Source: Ga0077560 sp046330435
GTDB taxonomy: Bacteria > Actinomycetota > Thermoleophilia > Miltoncostaeales > Miltoncostaeaceae
NCBI GenBank assembly: GCA_046330435.1
Contig: JAXLST010000021.1
Coordinates: 35,389 to 99,388, forward strand
DNA length: 64,000 bases
Direction of reading: 5' to 3'
Position numbers and translations under genes: made by a program. The notes below the pieces were generated by a model that saw nothing but the letters and a program-made list of their open reading frames with translations, had not been told where the DNA came from and did no database searches. Shown one piece after another: positions 24,575-32,271 of the stretch (position 1 is its first letter; every line of letters starts with the position of its first letter).

Positions 24575-25281
24575 GCGGTGCGCCCGCGGAGCACGGAGTG
24601 CCCGGAGTGGGCGGGGTTGCCGTCGTCGGGTTCCACGGACACGTCGACATAGTCGAACCGCGACGGCGACACCGGAAGGGGGAGCCGGACCGTCGCGGCG
24701 CCGGAGGACGGCACCCGGAACGAGCCCAGGGACACCGTCTTCCCGTCCTCGCCCAGCAGCCACGCGGTGTAGAAGCTGCCGCCGTCGCTGGGGGCGAGGT
24801 CGTGGACCTGCAGGGTGAGCTCCTGCCCCGCCATGATGCGGGCGTCGCCGCCCGCCGCGACGGGCGTGTCGCCGAACGCCGCGAGGCGGACGTCGGCCAC
24901 CTGCCGCGGCGCGGACGGCGCGTCGCCGCCGCCCACCACCAGGGCGCCGATGCCGACGCCGCAGGCGAGGGCGATCACGGTGGCGAGGCCGAAGGCGGGC
25001 ATCGGGACCATGGCGCGGCGCCACCACGGCGCGCGCCCGGCCCTCGGAGACCTGGCGGGACGCGGCTCGGCGGCCGGGACGGCGTCGGGATGGCGCAGCG
25101 GCGGCGGCTCCGGGAGATCCCAGGCGTCGCCGGGGAGGGCCTCGAGCGCGGCCACCACGGGCCGCAGCCGCTCGACCTCCGCGCGGAAGGCGGGGTCCTC
25201 CTCGATCCTGCGCAGCGCCTCCGCCTCCTCCTCGGGGGCGAGCTCGCCCAGCAGGAAGGCTGTGGGGTCGACACCGCTCAT
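24571..25281 (-). CDS. Anti-sigma factor, RskA/anti-sigma-K type
   Basis: A 236-residue single-pass membrane protein. The cytoplasmic N-terminal part (1-90) has FLLGELAPEEEAEALRRIEEDPAFRAEVERL, typical of anti-sigma-K domains without zinc ligands. A transmembrane helix lies at about 96-118 (FGLATVIALACGVGIGALVVGG). The extracytoplasmic RskA-like domain includes LTLQVHDLAPSDGGSFYTAWLLGEDGKTVSLGSFRV. It should hold the adjacent ECF sigma factor and release it on regulated proteolysis. ATGA overlaps on both sides tie sigma, anti-sigma and peroxidase together. Confidence 0.9.
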   Translation of the reverse strand: MSGVDPTAFLLGELAPEEEAEALRRIEEDPAFRAEVERLRPVVAALEALPGDAWDLPEPPPLRHPDAVPAAEPRPARSPRAGRAPWWRRAMVPMPAFGLATVIALACGVGIGALVVGGGDAPSAPRQVADVRLAAFGDTPVAAGGDARIMAGQELTLQVHDLAPSDGGSFYTAWLLGEDGKTVSLGSFRVPSSGAATVRLPLPVSPSRFDYVDVSVEPDDGNPAHSGHSVLRGRTA

Positions 25282-25820
25282 GCGGCGCCCTCCGCGTCGA
25301 GCACGGACCGCAGCCGCGTGAGGGCACGGTTCATGCGGGTCTTGACGGTTCCGATCGGCATTCCGGTCTGCTCGGCGATCTCCGATTGGGTGAGGCCCAA
25401 ATGGAAGCGCATGCGCAGGACGCGCGCCTCCTCGTCCGGCAGCCCGGACAGCAGGGCCGCGACGCGCCACCGGCCCAGGAGCGCCTCCGTGGAGGTGTCC
25501 GGGTCCTCCGCCTCGTCCAGGGCGCCGGGCACGCTGGTGTCGCGCGGTTCGGGGATGCGGCGCCGGAGGTGGTCGATGGCGCGGCTGCGGGCGATGACCA
25601 TGAGCCATGTCGCCAGCGACGCGCGCCCGGGGTCGAAGCGGTCCGCCCGGCGCCAGGCGTCGGTGAACGTCTCCTGCAGCACGTCCTCGGCCGTGGTGCG
25701 GTCACCGACGGCGCGCGTCAAGAACCCGAGCACGACCGGGGCGTGGCGGGCGTAGACGGCCTCAAGCGAGCCGTCGGAGCGGCGCCGGAAGTCCTCCGCG
25801 AGGCGGAGGTCGTCATCCAT
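25278..25820 (-). CDS. ECF RNA polymerase sigma factor (SigK-like)
   Basis: A 180-residue group IV sigma factor. Region 2: DGSLEAVYARHAPVVLGFLTRAVGDRTTAEDVLQETFTDAWRRAD and SLATWLMVIARSRAIDHLRRR. Region 4: LSGLPDEEARVLRMRFHLGLTQSEIAEQTGMPIGTVKTRMNRALTRLR. ATG 25820 is chosen, with GTG 25829 or 25835 as near alternatives. The operon sigma/anti-sigma/GPx suggests control of an envelope redox response. It is divergent from the HtaA-like gene, so it may share or autoregulate that promoter region. Confidence 0.92.
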   Translation of the reverse strand: MDDDLRLAEDFRRRSDGSLEAVYARHAPVVLGFLTRAVGDRTTAEDVLQETFTDAWRRADRFDPGRASLATWLMVIARSRAIDHLRRRIPEPRDTSVPGALDEAEDPDTSTEALLGRWRVAALLSGLPDEEARVLRMRFHLGLTQSEIAEQTGMPIGTVKTRMNRALTRLRSVLDAEGAA

Positions 25821-26030
25821 CGGTTCCACGCTCACCTGCCGCCACGGCCGGCGATGGCGCGGCGACGCGAGGGGTGCGGCGAGTGCATGGCTTGCAGACA
25901 TACCACAGCGTCATACGGACGATGCCCGGCGGGTGGATTCACGCGACGCGGATTTCCGGATGCCGAATCCGCCGGGACCCCGGGCTCCGTACACCCCGCC
26001 GAACCCCCTCCCCAACCAAGGAGCACTTCG

Positions 26031-27080
26031 GTGACATCCCTCTCGACCCGGCGCCGCCGGATCTCCCTCGCAGTCGCCCTCTCCGCCGCCGGCGCCCTCG
26101 CCGCCGCGCCCGCCGCGTTCGGGGCAGACGCGGTCCTGGAGCGCTCCGGGCAGACCCAGCTCACCCTCGACCGGGCGACCGCCAAGGTCCTGACCGCCAA
26201 CGGCGTGTCCGTCGCGCCCATCCGGCCCGCGGGCGTGAAGGGCGGCAGCATCGCGTTCCCGGTGACCGGCGGCGTGGTGGACGACCTGTCCACCGGCGCG
26301 GGCCGCATCACCCACTCCGGCGGCCTCAGGTTCCAGGCCGGCCGCACCGTGGTGCGCGTCACCGACTTCAACGTCGTCGTCGGCAAGCGCTCGTTCCTCA
26401 CCGCGAAGCTCGGCGCCAAGCGGATCCCGCTCCTCAACCTGAACACCTCCAAGGCGAAGGTCGCCATCGCGGCCGGCCGCGACATCACGATCGGCGGGGT
26501 CACCACCACCCTCACGCCGCAGGCCGCCACCGCCCTGAACCGCGCCTTCAAGGTGAAGCTCTTCTCCCGGAAGGTCTCCGTCGGCGCCGTGAAGGTGACC
26601 GCAAGGTCGTACTCGACCGCCGTGACCCTGGACGCCGCCCTGGCCTCCACGCTCACCGCGGTGGGCATCACGCCCGGCGTGATCGGGCCGGGCGGCGCGG
26701 ACGCCGCCGGCCGCCTGGTGGTCCCGGTCTCCGGCGGCACCCTCGCCAAGGCGAACCTGGCCGGGCAGGTGACCCACGTGGGCGGCATCTCGCTCACCAA
26801 GGGCGCCACGAAGGTCGAGCTGACGGACTTCACGATCGACACCACCAAGGCCCAGCCGGAGCTGACCGCGCTGGTCGGCGGCAACCGGGTGGCGATCCTG
26901 ACCATCGGCCTCGGCACCGCCACGACCGGGACGACCCACGGCCTGGCGACCGTGAACGGGGCGACGCTCACGTTCACCCCCGCCGCGGCGGCGCTGCTGA
27001 ACAGCACGTTCGGCCTGGGCTCGGCCCTCACCGGGACCACCGCCTTCGGCACCGCGGGGGTGCGGGCGCCCCTGGGCTGA
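26031..27080 (+). CDS. Secreted HtaA-repeat protein
   Basis: A 349-residue exported protein. The signal peptide (RRRISLAVALSAAGALAAAPAAFGA) ends near residue 32. Two HtaA-like repeats follow: about 60-180 (VTGGVVDDLSTGAGRITHSGGLRF ... VVRVTDFNVVVG) and about 225-345 (VPVSGGTLAKANLAGQVTHVGGISL ... VELTDFTIDTT). HtaA domains bind heme in Corynebacterium, but the key Tyr/His ligands are not obvious here, so the ligand is uncertain. GTG 26031 has AAGGAG eight bases upstream. It is divergent from the ECF operon and may belong to its regulon. Confidence 0.82.
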   Translation: MTSLSTRRRRISLAVALSAAGALAAAPAAFGADAVLERSGQTQLTLDRATAKVLTANGVSVAPIRPAGVKGGSIAFPVTGGVVDDLSTGAGRITHSGGLRFQAGRTVVRVTDFNVVVGKRSFLTAKLGAKRIPLLNLNTSKAKVAIAAGRDITIGGVTTTLTPQAATALNRAFKVKLFSRKVSVGAVKVTARSYSTAVTLDAALASTLTAVGITPGVIGPGGADAAGRLVVPVSGGTLAKANLAGQVTHVGGISLTKGATKVELTDFTIDTTKAQPELTALVGGNRVAILTIGLGTATTGTTHGLATVNGATLTFTPAAAALLNSTFGLGSALTGTTAFGTAGVRAPLG

Positions 27081-27106
27081 CGCCCGGCGCCGGTAGCCTG
27101 GGGGTC

Positions 27107-27835
27107 ATGGACGACCCCCTCTCCCTGGGCGGCGGCCGGTTCGCGCTCACCCGCGAGCCCGGCCCGCCGCCCGCGGTGGTGAAGACCGGGCCGGAGGCGC
27201 CCCTCGCCCACGAGGCGGCGGCCCTGGCCCTGCTGGCGGGGGTCCCCGGGGTCCCCGCCCTCATCGCCCACTCGGCGGGCCGCCTGGTGATGGCCGAGGT
27301 GGACGGCGCGCCGCGGGACCTCGCCGCGGCCGGCGATGGGGACCTGCGGGAACTGGGGCGCCTGCTCGCCCGGGTGCACGCCCGCGGCGTGTGCGCCGCG
27401 GCCGCCCTGCCGTGGTGGCCGTCGCCCGAGACCACCGCGGCGGGGTACGCGGCGCGGCGCGCCGAGGGCGCGGCCCGTGCCCTGGCGGACGCGGGGCATC
27501 CGGTCACGGTCGCGGTCCCGCGGTGCGAGGCACCCTTCCGGCCCGTCCACGGCGACCTGGTGGCCGCGAACATCGTGTGGGGGCCGGCGCCGCACCTGGT
27601 GGACTGGGAGTTCTGGCGCTGGGGCGACCCGGCCGAGGACCTCGCCTACCTCGCCGAGGCCAACGGCCTGGACGACGCCCGGCTGGCGGCGGTGCTCGAC
27701 GGCCACGGCAACCCGGCGGTGGCCGGGCGGGTGCCCGGGTGGCGCCCCGTCGCGGCGGCGGAGACCGCCGCATGGTGGCTCGGCGTGGGACGCGCCGACC
27801 TGGCCGCGCCGCTCCTCGCCGCGCTGGGGCGCTAG
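27107..27835 (+). CDS. APH/choline-kinase-like phosphotransferase
   Basis: A 242-residue kinase-fold phosphotransferase. Catalytic loop: FRPVHGDLVAANIVWGPAPHLVDWEFW, with HGDxxxxN and the metal-binding DWE. The N-lobe has AVVKTG (ATP lysine) and a nearby Glu (HEAAALALLAG). The family phosphorylates aminoglycosides, choline, homoserine or sugars; the substrate is unknown and resistance should not be assumed. ATG 27107 lacks a strong Shine-Dalgarno. The terminal CTAG is shared with the convergent nitroreductase: each strand uses its TAG as stop. Confidence 0.82.
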   Translation: MDDPLSLGGGRFALTREPGPPPAVVKTGPEAPLAHEAAALALLAGVPGVPALIAHSAGRLVMAEVDGAPRDLAAAGDGDLRELGRLLARVHARGVCAAAALPWWPSPETTAAGYAARRAEGAARALADAGHPVTVAVPRCEAPFRPVHGDLVAANIVWGPAPHLVDWEFWRWGDPAEDLAYLAEANGLDDARLAAVLDGHGNPAVAGRVPGWRPVAAAETAAWWLGVGRADLAAPLLAALGR

Positions 27836-28479
27836 CCGCCCCAGCGGTCCCAGTGCACCACCTCGTCCAGCGGACGGCGGTGCCCGGGCCTCATGCCCTC
27901 CCCCACCAGGTGCGCGACCGGGATGAGGGCGACCTGCATCACCTCGTCGAACGGGATCCCCAGCACCTCGGCGGCCTCCCGCTCATGGAACAGGTGGATC
28001 GTCGTCCAGGCCGTCCCGAGGTCCCGGGCGCGGGCGGCGAGCATGAAGCTCCACACCGCCGGCAGGACCGAGCCGAACTGCGAGGCCTGCACCACCACGT
28101 CGCGGCCGTCGGTGCGGTGCGTGATGCACGGGACCACCAGCGCCGGCACCTCGTGCAGGTGGTCGGCCAGGTACCGGGCGGACGCGGTGATGCGCTTCTG
28201 CCGCGCCCGTGCCTCGGGGTCGGTCGCACGCACGGGCTTCTCGACGATGCCCTCGGTGACGTACCGCTCCCAGCCGCGGCGGTACAGCTCCGCGAGGGCG
28301 GCGCGGCGGTCCGGGTCGGTGACGACCACGAACGACCAGATCTGCCGGTTGCCCCCGGACGGGGCCTGCTGTGCGAGGGCGATGCACTCCTCCAGCAGGT
28401 GGCGTTCCACCGGCCGGGTGAGGTCCAGGCGGCGGCGGACCGCGCGCGTGGTGGCGAGAAGGGTGTCGGCGTCGATCAT
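27832..28479 (-). CDS. Nitroreductase family protein
   Basis: A 215-residue FMN-dependent nitroreductase-fold protein. N-terminal TTRAVRRRLDLTRPVERHLLEECIALAQQAPSGGNRQIWSFVVV gives the FMN-phosphate RxxR-type and APSGGNxQ motifs. Later come FGSVLPAVWSFMLAARARDLGTAWTTIHLF and EVMQVALIPVAHLVG. It likely reduces nitro, quinone or flavin substrates with NAD(P)H as a dimer. ATG 28479 begins MIDADTLLATTRAVRR, usual for the family. Confidence 0.9.
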   Translation of the reverse strand: MIDADTLLATTRAVRRRLDLTRPVERHLLEECIALAQQAPSGGNRQIWSFVVVTDPDRRAALAELYRRGWERYVTEGIVEKPVRATDPEARARQKRITASARYLADHLHEVPALVVPCITHRTDGRDVVVQASQFGSVLPAVWSFMLAARARDLGTAWTTIHLFHEREAAEVLGIPFDEVMQVALIPVAHLVGEGMRPGHRRPLDEVVHWDRWGG

Positions 28480-28551
28480 CCGGTCAGGCTACGCCCCGGC
28501 GCGGATCCCGCCGAGCCCCATCCGCACACCGCCGAGGGACGGATTCGCCCG

Positions 28552-28578
28552 TCAAGGACGGCCCGGGACGACCGATGC
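28552..28578 (+). promoter_or_regulatory. Candidate sigma-28/WhiG-type promoter of the CZB gene
   Basis: TCAAGGAC - 11 bases - ACCGATGC. Consensus for FliA/WhiG/SigD factors is TAAAGTTT-N11-GCCGATAA. Spacing is exact and five of eight -10 positions match. It lies 66 bp before the CZB start. The same TCAAG...CCGAT layout recurs at 54724 and 54774. Confidence 0.5.
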
Positions 28579-28643
28579 CACCCGGGACGGGCCGCCCTTC
28601 GCCCACGACGACGGCCCGGCCATCCCCAACGGCCGGAGGCCCC

Positions 28644-28994
28644 ATGGATCTCGTCCAGGCATCGCAGGCGCATGCGGAGTGGAAGGTGCGGCTCCGCACG
28701 GCGATCAACAAGAAGGAGCACCTCGACGCGGCGGCGATCACCGCCGACGACCGCTGTGCCCTCGGGCAGTGGCTCCACGGCGCCGGGCGCGCCGAATACG
28801 GCTCGCACGCGGAGTTCGCCGCCGTGGTCGAGAAGCACGCGGCCTTCCACCGCGAGGCAGGCGCCGTGGCCGCGGCGATCAACGCCGGTGACTTCGACCG
28901 CGCCACCGGCATGCTGAATCCCGGCACCCCCTACGCGAACGCCACGAACGCGGTGGGCACCGCCCTGCACGGCCTCAAGCGCGTCACCCTCTGA
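28644..28994 (+). CDS. Stand-alone CZB (chemoreceptor zinc-binding) domain protein
   Basis: A 116-residue protein that is a CZB domain alone. The zinc ligands are visible: His10 (ASQAHAEWK), Cys38 (DRCALGQWLHG), His65 and His69 (VEKHAAFHREAG). CZB domains usually sit at the end of chemoreceptors or diguanylate cyclases and sense zinc or hypochlorous acid through the Cys-Zn site. As a free domain it may act in trans. CGGAGG precedes ATG 28644. A sigma-28-like promoter lies upstream. The 3' end overlaps the convergent peptidase-like gene by 64 bp. Confidence 0.9.
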   Translation: MDLVQASQAHAEWKVRLRTAINKKEHLDAAAITADDRCALGQWLHGAGRAEYGSHAEFAAVVEKHAAFHREAGAVAAAINAGDFDRATGMLNPGTPYANATNAVGTALHGLKRVTL

Positions 28995-29377
28995 CCCGGC
29001 CGGCGCGCGGCGTCAGGGGCGCAACCCCTGCGCGCGCGCCGCGCCTGCACCTCCCACGGGTTGGTGCGGTACGGCGTGTGCAGGTAGGTGAGCGGCATCC
29101 GCAGCGGGTGGTGCTGCATCTGCCACACGTGGCACAGCTCGTGCGCGACCAGGCCGTCGGTGAACGGCAGCTCGCGCAGCAGGATGAGGTTCCAGGCCGC
29201 ATAGCCGTGGAAGCGGCGCACGAGCGGCAGGCGGAAGAACCACGGCGCCAGGTACATGCGCACGCGCCGCATGCGCACCGGCCGGGGGTACCAGCCCAGG
29301 GTGTCCAGGTGCGCCCGCGCCCGGGCCAGGGCGGCGGCGCCGTCGGGGCGGGTGTCGAGGCGGACCATCGCGGCCAT
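28931..29377 (-). CDS. Small metallopeptidase-like protein (HELCH motif)
   Basis: A 148-residue protein with a zinc-peptidase-like helix: LVAHELCHVWQMQHHPLRMPLTYL (HExxH at about 87-91). Upstream are MRRVRMYLAPWFFRLPLVRRFHGYAAWNLILLRE. It resembles short DUF4157/SprT-like hypotheticals that end soon after the Tyr-rich stretch NPWEVQARRA. The last 25-30 residues overlap the CZB gene on the other strand and look less protein-like, so the functional end may be earlier. ATG 29377 is chosen; MVRLDTR at 29368 is possible. Substrate unknown. Confidence 0.65.
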   Translation of the reverse strand: MAAMVRLDTRPDGAAALARARAHLDTLGWYPRPVRMRRVRMYLAPWFFRLPLVRRFHGYAAWNLILLRELPFTDGLVAHELCHVWQMQHHPLRMPLTYLHTPYRTNPWEVQARRARRGCAPDAARRPGQRVTRLRPCRAVPTAFVAFA

Positions 29378-29428
29378 GCGCCGACCGTACCCCCTGGCCG
29401 CGCCGTGGGCGAGGCGTACCCTCGCCCG

Positions 29429-30910
29429 GTGGCCGGCCACACCGCATGGCTGCTCGCCGAGCACCTGTCCCCCGCCAACCCGGTGCTCGAGGGGGCCCGG
29501 CGGGTGCTCGTCATCGAGAGCGCGGCGGCGATCGGGCGCGGCCCGCACCACCGGCAGAAGCTGCTGATGGTGCTGTCCGCGATGCGGCGGTGCGCCGAAC
29601 GGCTGCGCGCCGAGGGGCGGGAGGTGGACCTGCGCAGCGCCCCCACGTTCGCCGCCGGGGTGGCCGCCCACCGGGCCGAGCATGGGGACCCCGAGGTGCG
29701 CCTCCTGGCGCCGCTGGGCCGCCGGGCGGCGGCGCTCGCACGGCTGCCCGGGGTGCGCGCGGTGGATGGGTCGCTGTTGCTCACCCCGCCTGAGGAGTTC
29801 GACGCGTGGGCCGCCGGCCGGCGGCGGCTGGTGATGGAGGACTTCTACCGGCGCCAGCGGCGCCGGCTCGGGGTCCTGATGGACGGCGACGCGCCGCTCG
29901 GGGGCGTCTGGAACCTGGACGCCGAGAACCGCCGCCCGCCGCCGCGGGACCTCGAGCCGCCCGAGCTCGCACCGTACCCCGACGACGCGATCGACGCCGG
30001 CGTGCGCCGGGACCTGGAACGGCTGGCACCGGGCGCGTTCGGCGCCATCGGCCCGCGCCTGTGGCCGGCCACGCCCGGGGAGGCCCGCGCGCGCCTGGAT
30101 GCGTTCGTGCGCGACGCGCTGCCCGCGTTCGGCCCCTACCAGGACGCGATGCTCGGCGGGCGGCGCCTCATGTGGCACTCCGGCCTGGCCGCGGCGATGA
30201 ACCTCGGCCTGCTGGACCCCATGGAGGCGGTCCGCGCCGTCGAGGACGCCCACCGCGCCGGCGCGGTCCCCCTGGCCTCCGCCGAGGGGTTCGTGCGCCA
30301 GGTCATCGGCTGGCGCGAGTACGTGGCGGGGCTGTACCGCCTGTGGGGCGGCGACTGGGACGGCATGAACGCCCTGGGCGCCGACGCGCCGCTGCCGGAC
30401 CTGTTCCGCGGCGGTCCGACCCGCATGCGCTGCATGGCGGACGCCGTGGGCGGCCTGGGGGCCACCGGCTACGCCCACCACATCGAGCGGCTCATGCTGT
30501 TCGGCAACCTCATGCTGCTGCTGGGCGTGCGGCCGTCCGAGGCGCTGGAGTGGTTCACCGTGTCCTTCGTGGACGGGCACGAGTGGGTGATGGCGCCGAA
30601 CGTGCTCGGCATGGCGCTCCACGCCGACGGGGGCCGCATGATGACCAAGCCCTACCCCGCCTCCGGCGCGTACGTGAAGCGCATGAGCGACCACTGCCGG
30701 GGCTGCGCCTACGATCCGGCCACGCGCGGCGGCCCCCGCGCCTGCCCGTTCACCGCCCTGTACTGGGACTTCCTGGACCGCCACCGCGAGCGGTGGAATG
30801 CGAACCCGCGCATGCGCCCCATGCTGCGCAACCTGGACCGGCTGGACCCCGCCGAGCTCGCCGCCGCCCGCGGGCGCGCCGCGGAGCTGCGCGCCGCGTT
30901 CGACGCGTGA
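29429..30910 (+). CDS. phrB: FeS-BCP type (6-4) photolyase / cryptochrome-like protein
   Basis: A 493-residue protein of the deoxyribodipyrimidine photolyase-related family (FeS bacterial cryptochrome/photolyase, PhrB). Seen: an N-terminal Rossmann domain (ARRVLVIESAAAIGRGPHHRQKLLMVLSAMR), the FAD-binding helical domain (QVIGWREYVAGLYRLWGGDW, AHHIERLMLFGNLMLLLGVRP, WFTVSFVDGHEWVMAPNVLGMAL) and the four cluster cysteines: TRMRCMADA and the C-terminal HCRGCAYDP ... ACPFTALYWDFL. All suggest an active light-dependent repair enzyme for UV (6-4) lesions. GTG 29429 is the start. Confidence 0.9.
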   Translation: MAGHTAWLLAEHLSPANPVLEGARRVLVIESAAAIGRGPHHRQKLLMVLSAMRRCAERLRAEGREVDLRSAPTFAAGVAAHRAEHGDPEVRLLAPLGRRAAALARLPGVRAVDGSLLLTPPEEFDAWAAGRRRLVMEDFYRRQRRRLGVLMDGDAPLGGVWNLDAENRRPPPRDLEPPELAPYPDDAIDAGVRRDLERLAPGAFGAIGPRLWPATPGEARARLDAFVRDALPAFGPYQDAMLGGRRLMWHSGLAAAMNLGLLDPMEAVRAVEDAHRAGAVPLASAEGFVRQVIGWREYVAGLYRLWGGDWDGMNALGADAPLPDLFRGGPTRMRCMADAVGGLGATGYAHHIERLMLFGNLMLLLGVRPSEALEWFTVSFVDGHEWVMAPNVLGMALHADGGRMMTKPYPASGAYVKRMSDHCRGCAYDPATRGGPRACPFTALYWDFLDRHRERWNANPRMRPMLRNLDRLDPAELAAARGRAAELRAAFDA

Positions 30911-30959
30911 TCCGCCGCCCGGGGTAGTGTCAGCCCAGTCGATCACCTGGGGGACGGCC

Positions 30960-31325
30960 ATGATCACCGGAGTGGACTTCATCGCGGTTCCGACGCGCGA
31001 CCCCGACGCCGCGGCCCGCTTCTACGGGGAGGTCCTCGGCCTGCGCCGCGACGAGCACGCCCGGTACGAGTTCTGGGCCGGGAGCGTCTGCTTCGGCATC
31101 TGGGAGCCCGAGTCGGTGGGGATGGCGTTCACCCCGCAGCGCAACGGCCACCCCGCCCTGCACGTGGACGACGTCGCGGCCGCGCGGGCGGAGCTGGAGG
31201 CGAAGGGCGTGGAGTTCCTGGGGCCGGTCATCGACACCGGGGTGTGCCGCATGGCGCTGTTCCGCGACCCCGACGGCAACGACCTGATGCTCCACGGCCG
31301 GTACGCGCCGTACCCGGAGGCCTGA
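30960..31325 (+). CDS. VOC (glyoxalase/bleomycin resistance) family protein
   Basis: A 121-residue vicinal-oxygen-chelate protein with two beta-alpha-beta-beta-beta halves: VDFIAVPTRDPDAAARFYGEVLGLRRDEHARYEFWAGSV and HPALHVDDVAAARAELEAKGVEFLGPVIDTGVCRMALFRDPDGNDLMLHGRY. The usual first metal His is Asp/Ala-like in the first half (DFIAVP), so metal binding is uncertain. Substrate unknown. It lies between the photolyase gene (49 bp upstream) and the exonuclease gene (6 bp downstream). Confidence 0.88.
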   Translation: MITGVDFIAVPTRDPDAAARFYGEVLGLRRDEHARYEFWAGSVCFGIWEPESVGMAFTPQRNGHPALHVDDVAAARAELEAKGVEFLGPVIDTGVCRMALFRDPDGNDLMLHGRYAPYPEA

Positions 31326-31331
31326 CCGCCC

Positions 31332-32219
31332 GTGGACGCCCGCATCGACGTGCACCTGGTGGACGGCACCTACGAGCTGTTCCGCCACCACCACGCCCTG
31401 CCCTCGCACCGGGCCGGCGACATGGAGGTGGCCGCCGCCCGGGGCGTGGCCCGGTCGCTCGCCGGGCTGCTGGAGGAGGGCGCCACGCACGTCGGCGTCG
31501 CCACCGACACGGTCATCGAGTCGTTCCGGAACGCGATGTACGGCGGCTACAAGACCGGCGCCGGGATCGAGCCGGACCTGCTCGCCCAGTTCCCGCTGCT
31601 GGAGGAGCTGCTGGAGGCCTGCGGGTTCGTCGTGTGGCGCATGGCCGAGTTCGAGGCCGACGACGCCCTGGCCGCCGCGGCCGCCCGCTCGGCCGCCGAC
31701 CCCCGGGTGCGGCGCGTGCACATCGCCACGCCCGACAAGGACCTGGCCCAGTGCGTGCGCGGCGACCGGGTGGTGCAGCTCGACCGCCGCAAGGGGCTCA
31801 TCCGGACCGCCGACGACGTGGTGGACCGCTTCGGCGTGCCGCCGGCGGCGATCCCCGACTACCTGGCGCTGGTGGGCGACACCGCCGACGGCTACCCGGG
31901 CCTGCCCGGCTGGGGCGCGAAGTCCGCCGCGGCCGTGCTCGCCCGGTACGGCCGCCTGGAGGACATCCCCGACGACGCGTCCACCTGGGACGTCCGCGTG
32001 CGCGCCGCCGGCACGCTGGGCGCCACCCTCGCCCACGCCCGGGCCGACGCCATGCTGTTCCGGGAGCTCGCCCGGCTGCGCGAGGACGTCCCGCTCATGG
32101 ACGACGGCGTCGACGGGCTGCGGTGGCGCGGCCCCTCCCCCACCCTCGCCGAGGTGGCGGCGCGGGTGGACGCCCCCGAGCTCGCGGACCGGTTGACCCG
32201 GATCGCTCGTGCGGACTGA
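31332..32219 (+). CDS. 5'-3' exonuclease (PIN/H3TH flap nuclease)
   Basis: A 295-residue stand-alone relative of the DNA polymerase I N-terminal nuclease. Metal-binding acids: HLVDGTYELFRHHHA, GVATDTVIESFRNAMYGGYKTG, FEADDALAAAAAR and IATPDKDLAQCV. The helix-hairpin-helix region is VDRFGVPPAAIPDYLALVGDTADGYPGLPGWGAKSAAAVLARYG. It would cut flaps and RNA/DNA 5' ends in repair or replication. GTG 31332 is 6 bp after the VOC stop, so it is co-transcribed with it. Proximity to the photolyase suggests a DNA-repair cluster. Confidence 0.92.
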   Translation: MDARIDVHLVDGTYELFRHHHALPSHRAGDMEVAAARGVARSLAGLLEEGATHVGVATDTVIESFRNAMYGGYKTGAGIEPDLLAQFPLLEELLEACGFVVWRMAEFEADDALAAAAARSAADPRVRRVHIATPDKDLAQCVRGDRVVQLDRRKGLIRTADDVVDRFGVPPAAIPDYLALVGDTADGYPGLPGWGAKSAAAVLARYGRLEDIPDDASTWDVRVRAAGTLGATLAHARADAMLFRELARLREDVPLMDDGVDGLRWRGPSPTLAEVAARVDAPELADRLTRIARAD

Positions 32220-32271
32220 CACGAGGTTCCGGTAGGCTCGCGCGGTCCCGCGATCCGACACCCCCGCGCCC

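Noticed and set aside
27107..27835. Phosphotransferase as an aminoglycoside-resistance gene
   Set aside because: The HGDxxxxN and DWE motifs define the fold only; the substrate cannot be read from sequence.
28931..30982. A single 683-codon minus-strand protein across the photolyase gene
   Set aside because: Only its last 148 codons look like a protein (HELCH region); the rest is the shadow of the photolyase gene.
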